Shown here one piece after another: positions 17,972 through 26,808 of a DNA stretch of 64,000 nt. The notes beneath the pieces are model-generated. The model was not told the DNA's origin. It ran no database searches and worked only from the letters and a program-made list of their open reading frames with translations. Each line of letters starts with the position of its first letter. Position 1 is the first letter of the stretch. The stretch is from Heliomarina sp018223035 (GTDB lineage Bacteria; Pseudomonadota; Alphaproteobacteria; Rhodobacterales; Rhodobacteraceae). The position numbers and the translations under genes were made by a program. The stretch covers positions 1 to 64,000 of the forward strand of contig JAAEZD010000009.1 of assembly GCA_018223035.1 (NCBI GenBank), given 5' to 3'.

Positions 17972-19192
17972 TCAGGCCGTCGCCATTTCCGGGCGTCGCG
18001 GGCGGGACCGCAGCAATAGCAACAGAACGATCCCCAGGTTCAGGCCGTTGAACAGGATCCCGTTCAGGAAAGCCCATTGATAGCTGCCGGTCAGATCGTA
18101 GATCCAGCCCGACATCCAGCCACCCAGAGCCATACCGACGATGGTCAACATAACCACAAATCCGACCCGCGCCCCGGCCTCGCGTGCGGGGAGATATTCG
18201 CGCACCACCAGTGCATAGCTTGGCACGATGCCGCCCTGCGCGAGACCGAACATGGCGCTGATGACATAAAGCGAGACCATCCCGTCATAGGGCAGGTAAA
18301 AGAACAGGGCGAGGCACTGGAGCGTCGAGCCGATCAGCAGGATGCGCAGCCCGCCAAGCTTGTCGGCGGCCAGACCGGAGATCAAGCGGCTGACCACCCC
18401 GCCGAGTAGCATCAGCGACAGCATCTCGGCCCCAACGGCCGGACCGTATCCAAGACCGACGCAATAGGCAACGATATGGACCTGCGGCATGGACATGGCA
18501 ACGCAGCACCCGATCCCGGCGATACCGAGAAGCCAGGTCAGGGTCCTCGGTGACATGCCCGCACTTTTCGCGCGAAGGTCCGAGGCCGTCTGCGCGATCC
18601 CATGTGCTTCATCCGGGACGCGGCGGCGCAGCAGCAGTGAAAGTGGAATGACGGTTGCAAGGGTGATGACGGCAAGCAGAGCATAGACCTGCCGCCAGCC
18701 GGATTCCGCAAGGATATCCGCCAGCAGCGTGGGCCAGATCGCACCCGAGAGGTAATTGCCGCTAGCAACCAAAGCCACCGCGATGCCCCGCCGCCTCAGG
18801 AACCAGTGCGAAATATCGGCGATCAGCGGGCCAAATCCGACTCCGGTACAGATGCCTACCAGCAGATGGGCGGCCGAGATCATCAGGATCGACAGTGCAA
18901 GGGTGGTCAGATAAAAGCTGAGCGCAATCCCGAGCGCGGCACCGATCAGCGCAATCGTGACCGAGAACCGGTCGACGATCCTGCCGATTATAAGGTTGCC
19001 AAGGGCGAACCCGATCATGGTGAGCGTATAGGGAAGCGAGGCCGAAGCCCTGTCGGCGCCGAATTCGGATTCGATGGCGGGCATGACGACGACAACGGCC
19101 CAGATGCCCACATTGGCGACAGTCGCGATCAGCACCGTGACCAGAAGGCGGAGCCATGAATAGGTGCTGTCGTGAATAGAGTCGCTCGTCAT
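17972..19192 (-). CDS. MFS transporter
   Basis: This is a 12-span major facilitator of 406 residues. Conserved signs are GNLIIGRIVDRFSV in the loop between spans 2 and 3, and LISGLAADKLGGLRILLIG between spans 8 and 9; FGLAQGGIVPSYALVVREYLPAREAG lies in the second half. The layout resembles monocarboxylate/oxalate-formate type carriers, but the substrate is unknown. ATG at 19192 (MTSDSIHDS) is preferred over an upstream GTG at 19228, although no strong ribosome site is seen. The end abuts trhO. Confidence 0.9.
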   Translation of the reverse strand: MTSDSIHDSTYSWLRLLVTVLIATVANVGIWAVVVVMPAIESEFGADRASASLPYTLTMIGFALGNLIIGRIVDRFSVTIALIGAALGIALSFYLTTLALSILMISAAHLLVGICTGVGFGPLIADISHWFLRRRGIAVALVASGNYLSGAIWPTLLADILAESGWRQVYALLAVITLATVIPLSLLLRRRVPDEAHGIAQTASDLRAKSAGMSPRTLTWLLGIAGIGCCVAMSMPQVHIVAYCVGLGYGPAVGAEMLSLMLLGGVVSRLISGLAADKLGGLRILLIGSTLQCLALFFYLPYDGMVSLYVISAMFGLAQGGIVPSYALVVREYLPAREAGARVGFVVMLTIVGMALGGWMSGWIYDLTGSYQWAFLNGILFNGLNLGIVLLLLLRSRPRRPEMATA

Positions 19193-19273
19193 GGGGCGCA
19201 CGCTAGGCGCGCGCCCCCGTATTGTCACGCACTCGCAGGAATAATTTTATCCTGTGAGCAAGGGTTTGTCGCG

Positions 19274-19534
19274 TCAGACCGGTGTCGGGTCCTTGGCCTG
19301 CGCATCACCGCCGGGCTGCTGTCCGGCCGTTTTGTCAGAAGAGGGCGACGAGGGCCTGCTTCCGGTTTGCTGTGCTTCGCTTACCGTCGACGGTGCTGCC
19401 TTGGGGTCGCGTTCGCGTGACGTATCGTTCCCTGCTTCTTCTTCCTGCTGCTTTAGACGGTCTGCCGTAGCCTTGATTGCGCTGCCAGCTCCGACGTCCC
19501 GGGTCTCGTGTTCGTCATGCTCTGTCTGTGACAT
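19274..19534 (-). CDS. Small hydrophilic, probably disordered protein of unknown function
   Basis: This 86-residue frame encodes MSQTEHDEHETRDVG and then a chain rich in Asp, Glu, Gln, Ser and Pro with no hydrophobic segment. Reasons to call it real: a strong GGAGG eight bases before the ATG at 19534 (a second ATG lies two codons earlier), and a hydrophilic composition unlike random antisense frames, which are Arg-rich in this GC-rich DNA. Several plus-strand frames overlap it but have no such ribosome site. I do not recognise a family. It lies alone between the MFS gene and the M20 amidohydrolase gene. Confidence 0.55.
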   Translation of the reverse strand: MSQTEHDEHETRDVGAGSAIKATADRLKQQEEEAGNDTSRERDPKAAPSTVSEAQQTGSRPSSPSSDKTAGQQPGGDAQAKDPTPV

Positions 19535-19629
19535 GGTCATATCCTCCGTAAAGCCACGTCAGCTCAACGCTTGAACATGGTCACGGGTTGCGCCGCGCCG
19601 AAAGCTTCAAGCGGAGAAGCGCCGGTTGA

Positions 19630-20775
19630 CTAAACGGACCGCTCAGACAGCCTCTGACGGGCAATTTCGACATGAAGACGGGCCCCGTGCAACAGGCTCG
19701 CATCGTTAAAATCGTATCCCGGATTGTGGAGCGGAGCGGAATCTTCGCCATTGCCGAAAAAGGCAAAGCAGCCCGGTACATGGGCAAGGAACCGGGCAAA
19801 ATCTTCTGACGCTGTGATGGCGGGCGCGTTTGCATCTACGACCGCGGATACCTGCGTTGCTGCCTCGCCGAAGGCGGTTGTCAGTTCAGGGTCGTTCAAC
19901 AGCGGGACAAATTCACGGCTGTAGGTGACGTGCGCCTCGACGCCGTGTCCCAGTGCGATGCCGCTTGCGATGCGGCGCATTTCCGCTTCGATAAGGGCCG
20001 ACACCTCTGGCCGGAAGGAGCGTGCGTCGCCCATAACCCGCGCCTTGCCAGGCAGTGCATTGCGCACCCCGTCAGTCAGCAGTTCGGTGACGGAAACCAC
20101 CGCGATGTCGCCCGGATCGACTCTGCGCGACACGATGGTCTGCAATTCGAGAACGAGGGCGCAGGCCGGGGTCATGACTTCGCGCCCGGCATGGGGCCGC
20201 GAGGCGTGCCCGCCCAACCCGGTCAGCTCGATTTCGAATATGTCCTCGGCGGACATGATCGCGCCGGGGCGGGTTTGCACATGGCCGACGGGCAGGCCGG
20301 GCATATTGTGAAGCCCGTAAATCTCGTCAAAGGGAAAGCGGTCGATCAATCCGTCGTCGATCATTGCCTGCGCGCCCTGACCCCATTCCTCGGCAGGCTG
20401 AAAGATAAACCGGACGGTGCCGTCGAAGCCGCCTTCTTGCGCGAGGATGCGGGCCGCGCCCAGAAGGCAGGACGTATGCCCGTCATGGCCGCAGGCATGC
20501 ATGGTGCCCGGGCTGGTCGATGCCCATTCCGACTCTGTGGTTTCGGTGATCCGCAGGGCGTCCATGTCCGCGCGCAGGGCGATGGCCCGGTTCGAGGTGC
20601 CGCGCTGCAGGGTGGCCACGACGCCTGTCCCGCCGATGCCCTCGGCCACATCAAGACCCATGTCGCGAAGTGTATCGGCGACGAACCGCGCCGTGCGCTG
20701 TTCCTCGAACCCGAATTCCGGATGGCGGTGCAGATCGCGACGCCACCCTGTCATGCGTTCAACGAGGTCTTTCAT
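19630..20775 (-). CDS. M20 family amidohydrolase (hippurate hydrolase/aminoacylase type)
   Basis: This 381-residue metal-dependent hydrolase is of the M20D type that cleaves N-acyl amino acids or similar amides. Metal ligands are visible in MHACGHDGHTSCLLGAARIL (residues ~92-111), the paired glutamates in FQPAEEWGQGAQAMI (~130-144) and the HNMPG segment (~156). A dimerisation 'lid' follows (GGHASRPHAGREVMTPA). The C-terminal ligand is in SEDFARFLAHVPGCFAFFGNG. It starts nine bases downstream of the AI-2E exporter stop on the same strand, so the two probably form a small operon. The substrate is not known. Confidence 0.94.
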   Translation of the reverse strand: MKDLVERMTGWRRDLHRHPEFGFEEQRTARFVADTLRDMGLDVAEGIGGTGVVATLQRGTSNRAIALRADMDALRITETTESEWASTSPGTMHACGHDGHTSCLLGAARILAQEGGFDGTVRFIFQPAEEWGQGAQAMIDDGLIDRFPFDEIYGLHNMPGLPVGHVQTRPGAIMSAEDIFEIELTGLGGHASRPHAGREVMTPACALVLELQTIVSRRVDPGDIAVVSVTELLTDGVRNALPGKARVMGDARSFRPEVSALIEAEMRRIASGIALGHGVEAHVTYSREFVPLLNDPELTTAFGEAATQVSAVVDANAPAITASEDFARFLAHVPGCFAFFGNGEDSAPLHNPGYDFNDASLLHGARLHVEIARQRLSERSV

Positions 20776-20784
20776 GCGTTGCCC

Positions 20785-21882
20785 CTATCTTTCCGACGCC
20801 GGTTTGACCGAGACAAGTTCGGTTTCGTCGATCCTGTCCGCAATAACCAGCGCGATGGGGCGAGTTTGCGAAATATTGGCAAAGATGATGGCAAGCATCG
20901 AGGTCAGCGGAATCGCGAGGATGGCCCCGGGGATGCCCCAGAGCGCCGTCCAGATGGACAGGGAGATCAGAACGATGACAGGGCTGATGTTCATGTGCCG
21001 TCCGACCATGCGCGGCTCGATGATACTGCCGACGACGAACTGGGCGATCACCAGAAGTACGGTCAGCAGAAGCGAATAGGAAAGCGATCCGAACTGCGCC
21101 ACGGACAGGACTGCCGGGAAGGCCACGCCAAGCAATGAGCCGAAATAGGGAATGTAGTTCAGAAAGCCGATGGCCACCGCCCAGAAAAGCGCGAAATCCA
21201 CATCCATGAACCAGAGGATCACGTAGCAGATCGCGCCAAGAATGATGTTGATGAGCGTTTTGACCTCGAGATAGTCACTGATCTTGCGGTTGATTTCATT
21301 CACGGTCTGAAGCGTGGCCCGGGCGCGCGCTTCGTCTGCCCAGATCGCGCGCAGCTTGCGTTCGAACCCGTCGCGTTCCAGCATGATGAAGGCGGCGTAG
21401 ATGACGATGACGAAAATCGACATGCCGACGTTGGTGAATCCGCTGAGCACGCGCAGGACCGCGCTGCGGAGATCTATCTGGTCGATTGTGACCGCGCGCA
21501 ATTCGTCCCAGAGTTCTTGCCGGTCGAGATCGAAGACATCCGCGAGATGGTCAACCAGCGCGTCCACATTGGCCTCGTAGACCGGGATGACAGCGACGAT
21601 TTCTCGTGCGGTGGCAGCCACAACCGTCGCCAGCACGACAATTGCCAGCGTGAAGACGATCAACAAAAAGCTGCGGATGATCACGAGTGGCAGGTGCCGC
21701 AGCACCGGCAGGCTCTTGAGCCGGTCCGAGGCAGAAATCAGCAGGTAAACCGCGATGACCGCAGCGACGATGGGCAAGAGGATTGGCCGCCCGAGATAAA
21801 GGAACCAGCCGATCAGAAAGAGAAGCATCGCGGAGAGGACAATGTTGACAAAGGGGCTTGTCTGCAAAGGGACCACCGACAT
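20785..21882 (-). CDS. AI-2E family transporter (PerM/YdiK-like membrane protein)
   Basis: This is a 365-residue membrane protein with about eight spans. Diagnostic segments are the early tandem of hydrophobic helices, a long amphipathic central domain (residues ~95-215, ERDGFERKLRAIWADEARAR), and the C-terminal LNYIPYFGSLLGVAFPAVLSV followed by GSIIEPRMVGRHMNISPVIVLISL. These match the AI-2 exporter-like superfamily. Members export small molecules or Na+/H+ and the true substrate is uncertain. It lies nine bases upstream of the M20 amidohydrolase gene. Confidence 0.93.
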   Translation of the reverse strand: MSVVPLQTSPFVNIVLSAMLLFLIGWFLYLGRPILLPIVAAVIAVYLLISASDRLKSLPVLRHLPLVIIRSFLLIVFTLAIVVLATVVAATAREIVAVIPVYEANVDALVDHLADVFDLDRQELWDELRAVTIDQIDLRSAVLRVLSGFTNVGMSIFVIVIYAAFIMLERDGFERKLRAIWADEARARATLQTVNEINRKISDYLEVKTLINIILGAICYVILWFMDVDFALFWAVAIGFLNYIPYFGSLLGVAFPAVLSVAQFGSLSYSLLLTVLLVIAQFVVGSIIEPRMVGRHMNISPVIVLISLSIWTALWGIPGAILAIPLTSMLAIIFANISQTRPIALVIADRIDETELVSVKPASER

Positions 21883-22061
21883 TCGAGGAACCGGGCTATG
21901 GTCAGAGCTTTGGCAGGTGCTGTCAATGAAGGAAAGCCGCCTGATCCCCGCCGGACGCGGTGTCGCACCCCGGCGCGGCAGAGGTTGAATTCACAGCCTT
22001 ATTTACGTGCCGCCCTGGATGGATTAGCGTCACTTTCGTACAATCTATTGGTGTATTCGCA

Positions 22062-22496
22062 ATGGTGTTTCGAAAACTGCTGCACACGATATGGATGCTG
22101 TTTCTGGCCTGTCTCAATGCGGCGCTTATCCTGATCGCGCTGTGCCTTTGGCTCGCATGGTCACTGGCAGGCCGCATCGACGATGCCACGGCCAACCTTG
22201 CCCAAAGCGCCGAGCAGATTGCGCCGCTAAGGCTCTCGATCGAGAATGCAACGGGTGAGCTTTCGCGTCTTCGCGGGGATCTTGCCAGCAACGATGGTGA
22301 GGTCGTGACCGAGGCGCAGGGTCGGCTGACGGCTCAGATCGAACAGCTGTCGGCCCGGTTGGAGAGTTTGCAGGGACGGATGGACAGCTTTGGGGCCACG
22401 CCCGAGGAACAGACCGATCATCTTATCGACAGTATCGCAGACGCGGTCAGCGCGATCATACTTCGTACCGTGACGGATATCCGGGAAGTTTTCTGA
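22062..22496 (+). CDS. Small membrane protein with a coiled-coil domain, unknown function
   Basis: The protein has 144 residues from the ATG at 22062 (MVFRKLLHTIWMLF). One N-terminal span (about residues 10-34) is followed by a soluble helical domain with heptad-like spacing (IENATGELSRLRGDLA, then LTAQIEQLSARLESLQGRM), probably a coiled coil. The open frame continues upstream to 21960, but that extension is not protein-like. I recognise no family. A scaffold or cell-envelope role is only a guess from topology. Confidence 0.65.
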   Translation: MVFRKLLHTIWMLFLACLNAALILIALCLWLAWSLAGRIDDATANLAQSAEQIAPLRLSIENATGELSRLRGDLASNDGEVVTEAQGRLTAQIEQLSARLESLQGRMDSFGATPEEQTDHLIDSIADAVSAIILRTVTDIREVF

Positions 22497-22645
22497 TCCG
22501 GATTGCCTGATGCTGGCACCTGCGGGGGGAAGTAACCTGCCGTAAATTCGCCGGATTACTGTCCAACTCAATCCCATTTTGACGATTAACACATTCGTCA
22601 GGGACAGAACGTTCCAATTCCCCACATCCAAAACTGGAGCGTTCC

Positions 22646-23077
22646 ATGACTCCCTTCTCGACCCTTCTGGTCGGGGCGGCGGCGTCGCTGACGATGTCTG
22701 CCGACCTGCCTGCTTCGTCCTTTTCGACCCTACCTGTCGAAACCCCGGTGCTGCATCTCGAATGTGACACAGGCGGCACGGCCTTTTGCCGGTCGCTGGC
22801 CGAGGCGATTACGGCGCAGTTCCCCCTGCACCGGGTCGAATTGACCTCCCGGGAAGATGCGATCAAGCCCGACGTGACCTTCGTGGCCGAGAAAGCGACC
22901 AATACCAGCCTGTCCGGTCATCTCGAATGGCAGGTCACGCCGGGCATGACCGGGCGTATGCGCCCGGCTGGACAAGGTCCGACGCTGGAACTCACCGTCA
23001 TGGATGCAACGCTGAACGACAGGATGCTCGCGGCTTTTGCCGCGCAGCTCGTGCGTCACAGCAATCTTCCCCTTTGA
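22646..23077 (+). CDS. Putative exported protein of unknown function
   Basis: The protein has 143 residues. The N-terminus MTPFSTLLVGAAASLTMSA looks like a signal peptide or short anchor. The rest has two cysteines (LECDTGG, AFCRSL), which could form a periplasmic disulfide, and a mixed alpha/beta pattern. GGAG precedes the ATG by six bases. It lies 33 bases upstream of the RTX metalloprotease gene on the same strand and is probably co-transcribed. By position it could be a small accessory or inhibitor of the protease, as seen for serralysin inhibitors in other bacteria, but no recognisable inhibitor motif supports this. Confidence 0.65.
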   Translation: MTPFSTLLVGAAASLTMSADLPASSFSTLPVETPVLHLECDTGGTAFCRSLAEAITAQFPLHRVELTSREDAIKPDVTFVAEKATNTSLSGHLEWQVTPGMTGRMRPAGQGPTLELTVMDATLNDRMLAAFAAQLVRHSNLPL

Positions 23078-23110
23078 CCCTGTTTCACCCATTTCGCGAG
23101 GACTTTCGAC

Positions 23111-26041
23111 ATGTGCATGCAGTGTATTTCACTCGATCCGACCAACACCGTTTATGACGACCACGGCGTCCAAAGCCTGGATAACGTGCAGACCAGCTAT
23201 GGCGGCACCGGTCTCGCCGCCGGTCTGCCAACCTATACGATTGATCAGGCAGCGGATTACCTGACCAGCGGTTTCTGGCAGGACAAGGGCGGCGCTCAGC
23301 GATCGTTCAACGTCCAGACTGGCGGTACGGTCACAGTGAACATCAACGGGCTCGACGCGCTGGGCAAGGCAACCGCGCTGCAGGCGCTTGAGGCTTGGAC
23401 AGCGGTGAGCGGTCTGAACTTCGTGCAGTCCTCTTCGGCGATGATGACCTTCGATGACAACCAGTCCGGAGCCTATGCGTCGTCGATGACATCCGGCAAT
23501 ACGATCATCAGTTCCGATATCAATGTCGACAATGCCTGGCAGGGCTATGGCGACTACTACCTGCAGACCTATATTCACGAGATCGGCCATGCGCTGGGCC
23601 TTGGCCATAGCGGCAATTACAACGGCAGCGCCACTTTCAGCTATGACGCGCATTTTGCCAATGACAGCTGGCAGATCACGGTCATGTCCTATTTCGACCA
23701 GAACCAGAATCCGAACGTCAACGCCTCGCGCGTGTTTCTCGCGACAGCGCAGATCGCCGATATCGTCGCGATCCAGAACCTATACGGCACGCCGACCAAT
23801 GCGCAGGCAGGCGATACGATCTACGGCGATAATACCAACCTGACGCAGTTCGGCATGGACCTGCCCTCGGGCCGTGGCATCGCGATCTTCGACAGCGATG
23901 GCGACGACACGATCAACCTGGCGTCGCGCAGCGCCAACCAGCGGATCGATCTTAATGCCGAGAGCTTTTCCGATATCAACGGTTACGTGGGCAACCTGAC
24001 CATCGCGCGTGGCACCGTTATCGAAAACGCGAAAACCGGCAGCGGCGCGGACTACATCATCGGCAACGATGCGGCCAATGAGATCCACGCGGGCGGTGGC
24101 AATGATACGATCCTCGGCAATGGCGGGCATGACCGCCTGACCGGCGGCACCGGCGCCGATACGCTGACCGGCGGATCGGGCGGCGACATCTTTGCCTACG
24201 AAACCACTGCGGATGGCGGCGACACGATCACTGATTTCTCCCTCGCCCAAGGCGACCGCATCGATATCTCGCAACTGCTGGCCGCCATCGGCTATGGCGG
24301 GACGGATCCGGTTGCCGACGGCACCGTCTATCTCAGCGCAGGCAGCGGCGGGTCATGGCTGATGCTCGCAGGCGCGCCCGACGTGCAGCTTGCCTTTCTG
24401 ACCGGCGTGGCTGACACGACGTCGGTCAGCGATATCGTCGATACCACGATCACACCGCCGGATGAACCGACCCCGCCGGTCGCCGATATCGACACGGTCT
24501 ACACGCTTACCAATGACTTCACCGTGTTCTGGAACGAATTCAACAGCCGGATCTCGGACAGTGACGGCGGAATCGATACGCTTGACCTGAGCGGCGTTAC
24601 CTATCGCTGCGTGATCCGCCTGACCGTCGACCAATATGGCAAGATCGGTTCCAAGAAGCTCTTTATCGACAATGGCACCGTGATCGAGAACCTGCTGCTC
24701 GGCAGTAGCAATGACATCGGCTATGGCAATGCTGCCGGCAATCTTATCGATGGCGGTGACGGCAGCGACCGACTCTACGGCGAGGCGGGCAATGATACAC
24801 TCTTGGGGGGCGATGGCAGCGACCGCGCCTATGGCGGCGACGGCGACGATACGCTCGACGGTGGGCTTGAAAATGACCGCCTTTATGGAGAACTCGGAGA
24901 CGACACGCTGACCGGCGGCGAAGGCAAGGACTACCTCTATGGCGGTCTTGGCAACGATCTCCTGGAAGGCGGCACCGGGGATGACAAGCTCTACGCCGAC
25001 GAAGGCGATGACACGCTGGCCGGTGGCGAGGGTGACGATTACCTCAAGGGCGAAGATGGCAACGACACGATGGAGGGCGGTCTTGGCAATGACAAACTCT
25101 ATGCTGGTGACGGCGACGACAGCCTCATCGGCGGCGAAGGCAACGACTACCTGCGCGGTGATGCCGGTGCCGATCAACTGATCGGCGGGGACGGAAATGA
25201 CAAGATCTATGCCGGGGATGGCGATGACATGCTCGATGGCGGCGAAGGCGAAGATTATCTGCGCGGCGATGACGGGAATGATCTGTTGTACGGCGGGGCC
25301 GATGATGACCGGCTCTACGGGAATGACGGCAACGATACGATCGACGGCGGCGACGGCGATGACATGATAAGCGGCGATACCGGCGACGACGTGATCGATG
25401 GGGGTGCGGGCCATGACCGGATCTATGGCAAGATCGGCAATGACATGATGAATGGCGGAGCCGGTGACGATTACCTGAAAGGGGATCGCGGTGACGACAC
25501 GATCGATGGTGGCTCGGGCGATGATACGATCTACGGGGACACAGGCACGGACGTGATCGACGGTGGCGATGGCGACGACAGGATCAAGGCAGGTAACGAC
25601 GATGATCGCGTGAGCGGCGGCGCCGGCGCTGACTTCCTCTTTGGTGACTCCGGCGACGATCTGATCGACGGTGGCGCGGGTAACGATGAAATCAACGGAG
25701 GCTCCGGCGATGACGTCATCATAGGGGGCAACGGCCGCGATTTTCTACGCGGGAGCGCCGAAATCGACAGCTTTATCTTCGATTCGATGGCCGATATCGG
25801 CGATACGATTGCCGATTTTACCATCGGCCTCGGAGAAACCCTGAATGTCTCGGCCCTTCTCGAGGGATCGATCTATGGCAGCGTTGCCGATGCAATCACC
25901 GATGGCGCCTTTTCGCTGGAGGAAGCGGGCCGCGGCTCGACTCTCCGTTTCGATGTGGACGGCAACGGCAATACCGTCGATATCTGCACGTTGACCACGG
26001 TCAAGGACTATACCGAAATCACCGAAGCATGGTTGATATGA
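23111..26041 (+). CDS. Serralysin-like secreted metalloprotease with long RTX repeat domain
   Basis: This is a 976-residue protein. The zinc site HEIGHALGLGH spans residues 156-166 and the Met-turn MSYFDQN begins at residue 192, placing it in the M10B (serralysin) group. No Sec signal is present (N-terminus MCMQCISLDPT), as expected for type I secretion. A first RTX block (near residue 325-360) and an M10 C-terminal-like segment (DTITDFSLAQGDRIDI) follow, then a linker, then 37 uninterrupted nonapeptides at residues 548-880. The last 95 residues resemble type I secretion ends (ADFTIGLGETLNVSALLEG). No ABC/HlyD exporter lies in the window. The RTX part is far longer than in classical serralysins (~480 residues in total). 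Confidence 0.93.
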   Translation: MCMQCISLDPTNTVYDDHGVQSLDNVQTSYGGTGLAAGLPTYTIDQAADYLTSGFWQDKGGAQRSFNVQTGGTVTVNINGLDALGKATALQALEAWTAVSGLNFVQSSSAMMTFDDNQSGAYASSMTSGNTIISSDINVDNAWQGYGDYYLQTYIHEIGHALGLGHSGNYNGSATFSYDAHFANDSWQITVMSYFDQNQNPNVNASRVFLATAQIADIVAIQNLYGTPTNAQAGDTIYGDNTNLTQFGMDLPSGRGIAIFDSDGDDTINLASRSANQRIDLNAESFSDINGYVGNLTIARGTVIENAKTGSGADYIIGNDAANEIHAGGGNDTILGNGGHDRLTGGTGADTLTGGSGGDIFAYETTADGGDTITDFSLAQGDRIDISQLLAAIGYGGTDPVADGTVYLSAGSGGSWLMLAGAPDVQLAFLTGVADTTSVSDIVDTTITPPDEPTPPVADIDTVYTLTNDFTVFWNEFNSRISDSDGGIDTLDLSGVTYRCVIRLTVDQYGKIGSKKLFIDNGTVIENLLLGSSNDIGYGNAAGNLIDGGDGSDRLYGEAGNDTLLGGDGSDRAYGGDGDDTLDGGLENDRLYGELGDDTLTGGEGKDYLYGGLGNDLLEGGTGDDKLYADEGDDTLAGGEGDDYLKGEDGNDTMEGGLGNDKLYAGDGDDSLIGGEGNDYLRGDAGADQLIGGDGNDKIYAGDGDDMLDGGEGEDYLRGDDGNDLLYGGADDDRLYGNDGNDTIDGGDGDDMISGDTGDDVIDGGAGHDRIYGKIGNDMMNGGAGDDYLKGDRGDDTIDGGSGDDTIYGDTGTDVIDGGDGDDRIKAGNDDDRVSGGAGADFLFGDSGDDLIDGGAGNDEINGGSGDDVIIGGNGRDFLRGSAEIDSFIFDSMADIGDTIADFTIGLGETLNVSALLEGSIYGSVADAITDGAFSLEEAGRGSTLRFDVDGNGNTVDICTLTTVKDYTEITEAWLI
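24752..25750 (+). repeat. 37 tandem RTX nonapeptide repeats
   Basis: The 999 bases encode exactly 37 units of the GGxGxDxLx calcium-binding type with no interruption (residues 548-880 of the protease). Units tend to alternate (ending in -RLY/-YLK versus -DTLx), giving an 18-residue higher-order period. Calcium binding outside the cell is established for this motif. Confidence 0.95.
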
Positions 26042-26149
26042 CATCCCGGAAAGGGCACCTCAAAGGCGTGTCATGATCCGCGCGCCCTGTCATCTCTGCC
26101 GATCCGCGCTATGTTTCAGCGCTGCGGGCAACCAGAGAGGCAGGACAGT

Positions 26150-26626
26150 ATGGATATCATCAAGGCAGGAACACGGCCCACGCTCAAGGCGCGGGCCGAT
26201 TACTTCACCGGCACAGTCTGGCAGGATCCGATCATCGAAGCCCCGGCGCCGGCGGCCCTCCGCGCCCTGCGCGTCAGCTTTGAACCGGGGGCACGGACCG
26301 CGTGGCACACACATCCCCTCGGACAGACCCTCTATGTGGTGTCAGGGGTCGGCCGGGTGGCGCTGCGCGACGGGAAGCCCCGGGTGATCCGTCCCGGCGA
26401 TACCGTCTGGATTCCGCCCGGCGTCGAACACTGGCACGGCGCCGCGCCGGAAACCGGTATGGTCCACATCGCCATGCAAGAGGCCAAGGACGACCGCGTC
26501 GCTGACTGGCTCGAACTGGTGTCCGAGGCGGAATACCTGAAAGAGGCGGATGAAGCCGCGGAATGGCTCGAAGAAGTGGTCGAAGAGGAATCCCGTCAGG
26601 ATGACACCGAAACGCCCCCGGAATAG
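26150..26626 (+). CDS. Cupin-domain protein
   Basis: The protein has 158 residues from the ATG at 26150 (MDIIKAGTRP), preceded by GAGG. It has a single beta-barrel cupin with motif 1 AWHTHPLGQTLYVVSGVGRV (metal ligands His-x-His and a Gln where Glu is usual) and motif 2 near PGDTVWIPPGVEHWHGA. A Glu/Asp-rich tail follows (residues ~125-158). It resembles the single-domain cupins annotated as carboxymuconolactone-decarboxylase or mandelonitrile-lyase like. The reaction is not known. It is convergent with the YceI-OmpA gene. Confidence 0.88.
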   Translation: MDIIKAGTRPTLKARADYFTGTVWQDPIIEAPAPAALRALRVSFEPGARTAWHTHPLGQTLYVVSGVGRVALRDGKPRVIRPGDTVWIPPGVEHWHGAAPETGMVHIAMQEAKDDRVADWLELVSEAEYLKEADEAAEWLEEVVEEESRQDDTETPPE

Positions 26627-26720
26627 GAACAGGCCCGTTCAACGGGGGCTATGAAACCCGTTTGAAAGGGCTGGTCCGGCCACCGATGACGCGGGGCCGA
26701 CAACCCAGACGACATTTTCC

Positions 26721-26788
26721 CCTTCTTTGGGTCTCAAAATATCCCGGGGGAGTCGCCCGCAGGGCGGCGGGGGCAGGCCCCCCATTTC
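26721..26788. terminator. Convergent-gene repeat element with tandem hairpins
   Basis: The spacer after the cupin gene contains a conserved-looking CAAAATATCCCGGGGGAG stretch followed by two GC hairpins: CGCCC/GGGCG (26754-26766) and GGGGG/CCCCC (26769-26782). It lies between two convergent genes and could end transcription from either side. I recall similar sequences at many gene ends in Rhodobacteraceae, but that is memory and was not tested. Confidence 0.45.
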
Positions 26789-26808
26789 TCGCGCGCCGCC
26801 CTTCCCGC

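Noticed and set aside
24353..25414. 353-residue minus-strand frame over the RTX repeats
   Set aside because: It is the reverse reading of the nonapeptide repeats (Ile/Val/Ala pattern) and has no independent support.
24752..25750. CRISPR-like regular repeats
   Set aside because: The period is 27 bases in frame with a calcium-binding nonapeptide and there are no unique spacers; it is protein-coding.
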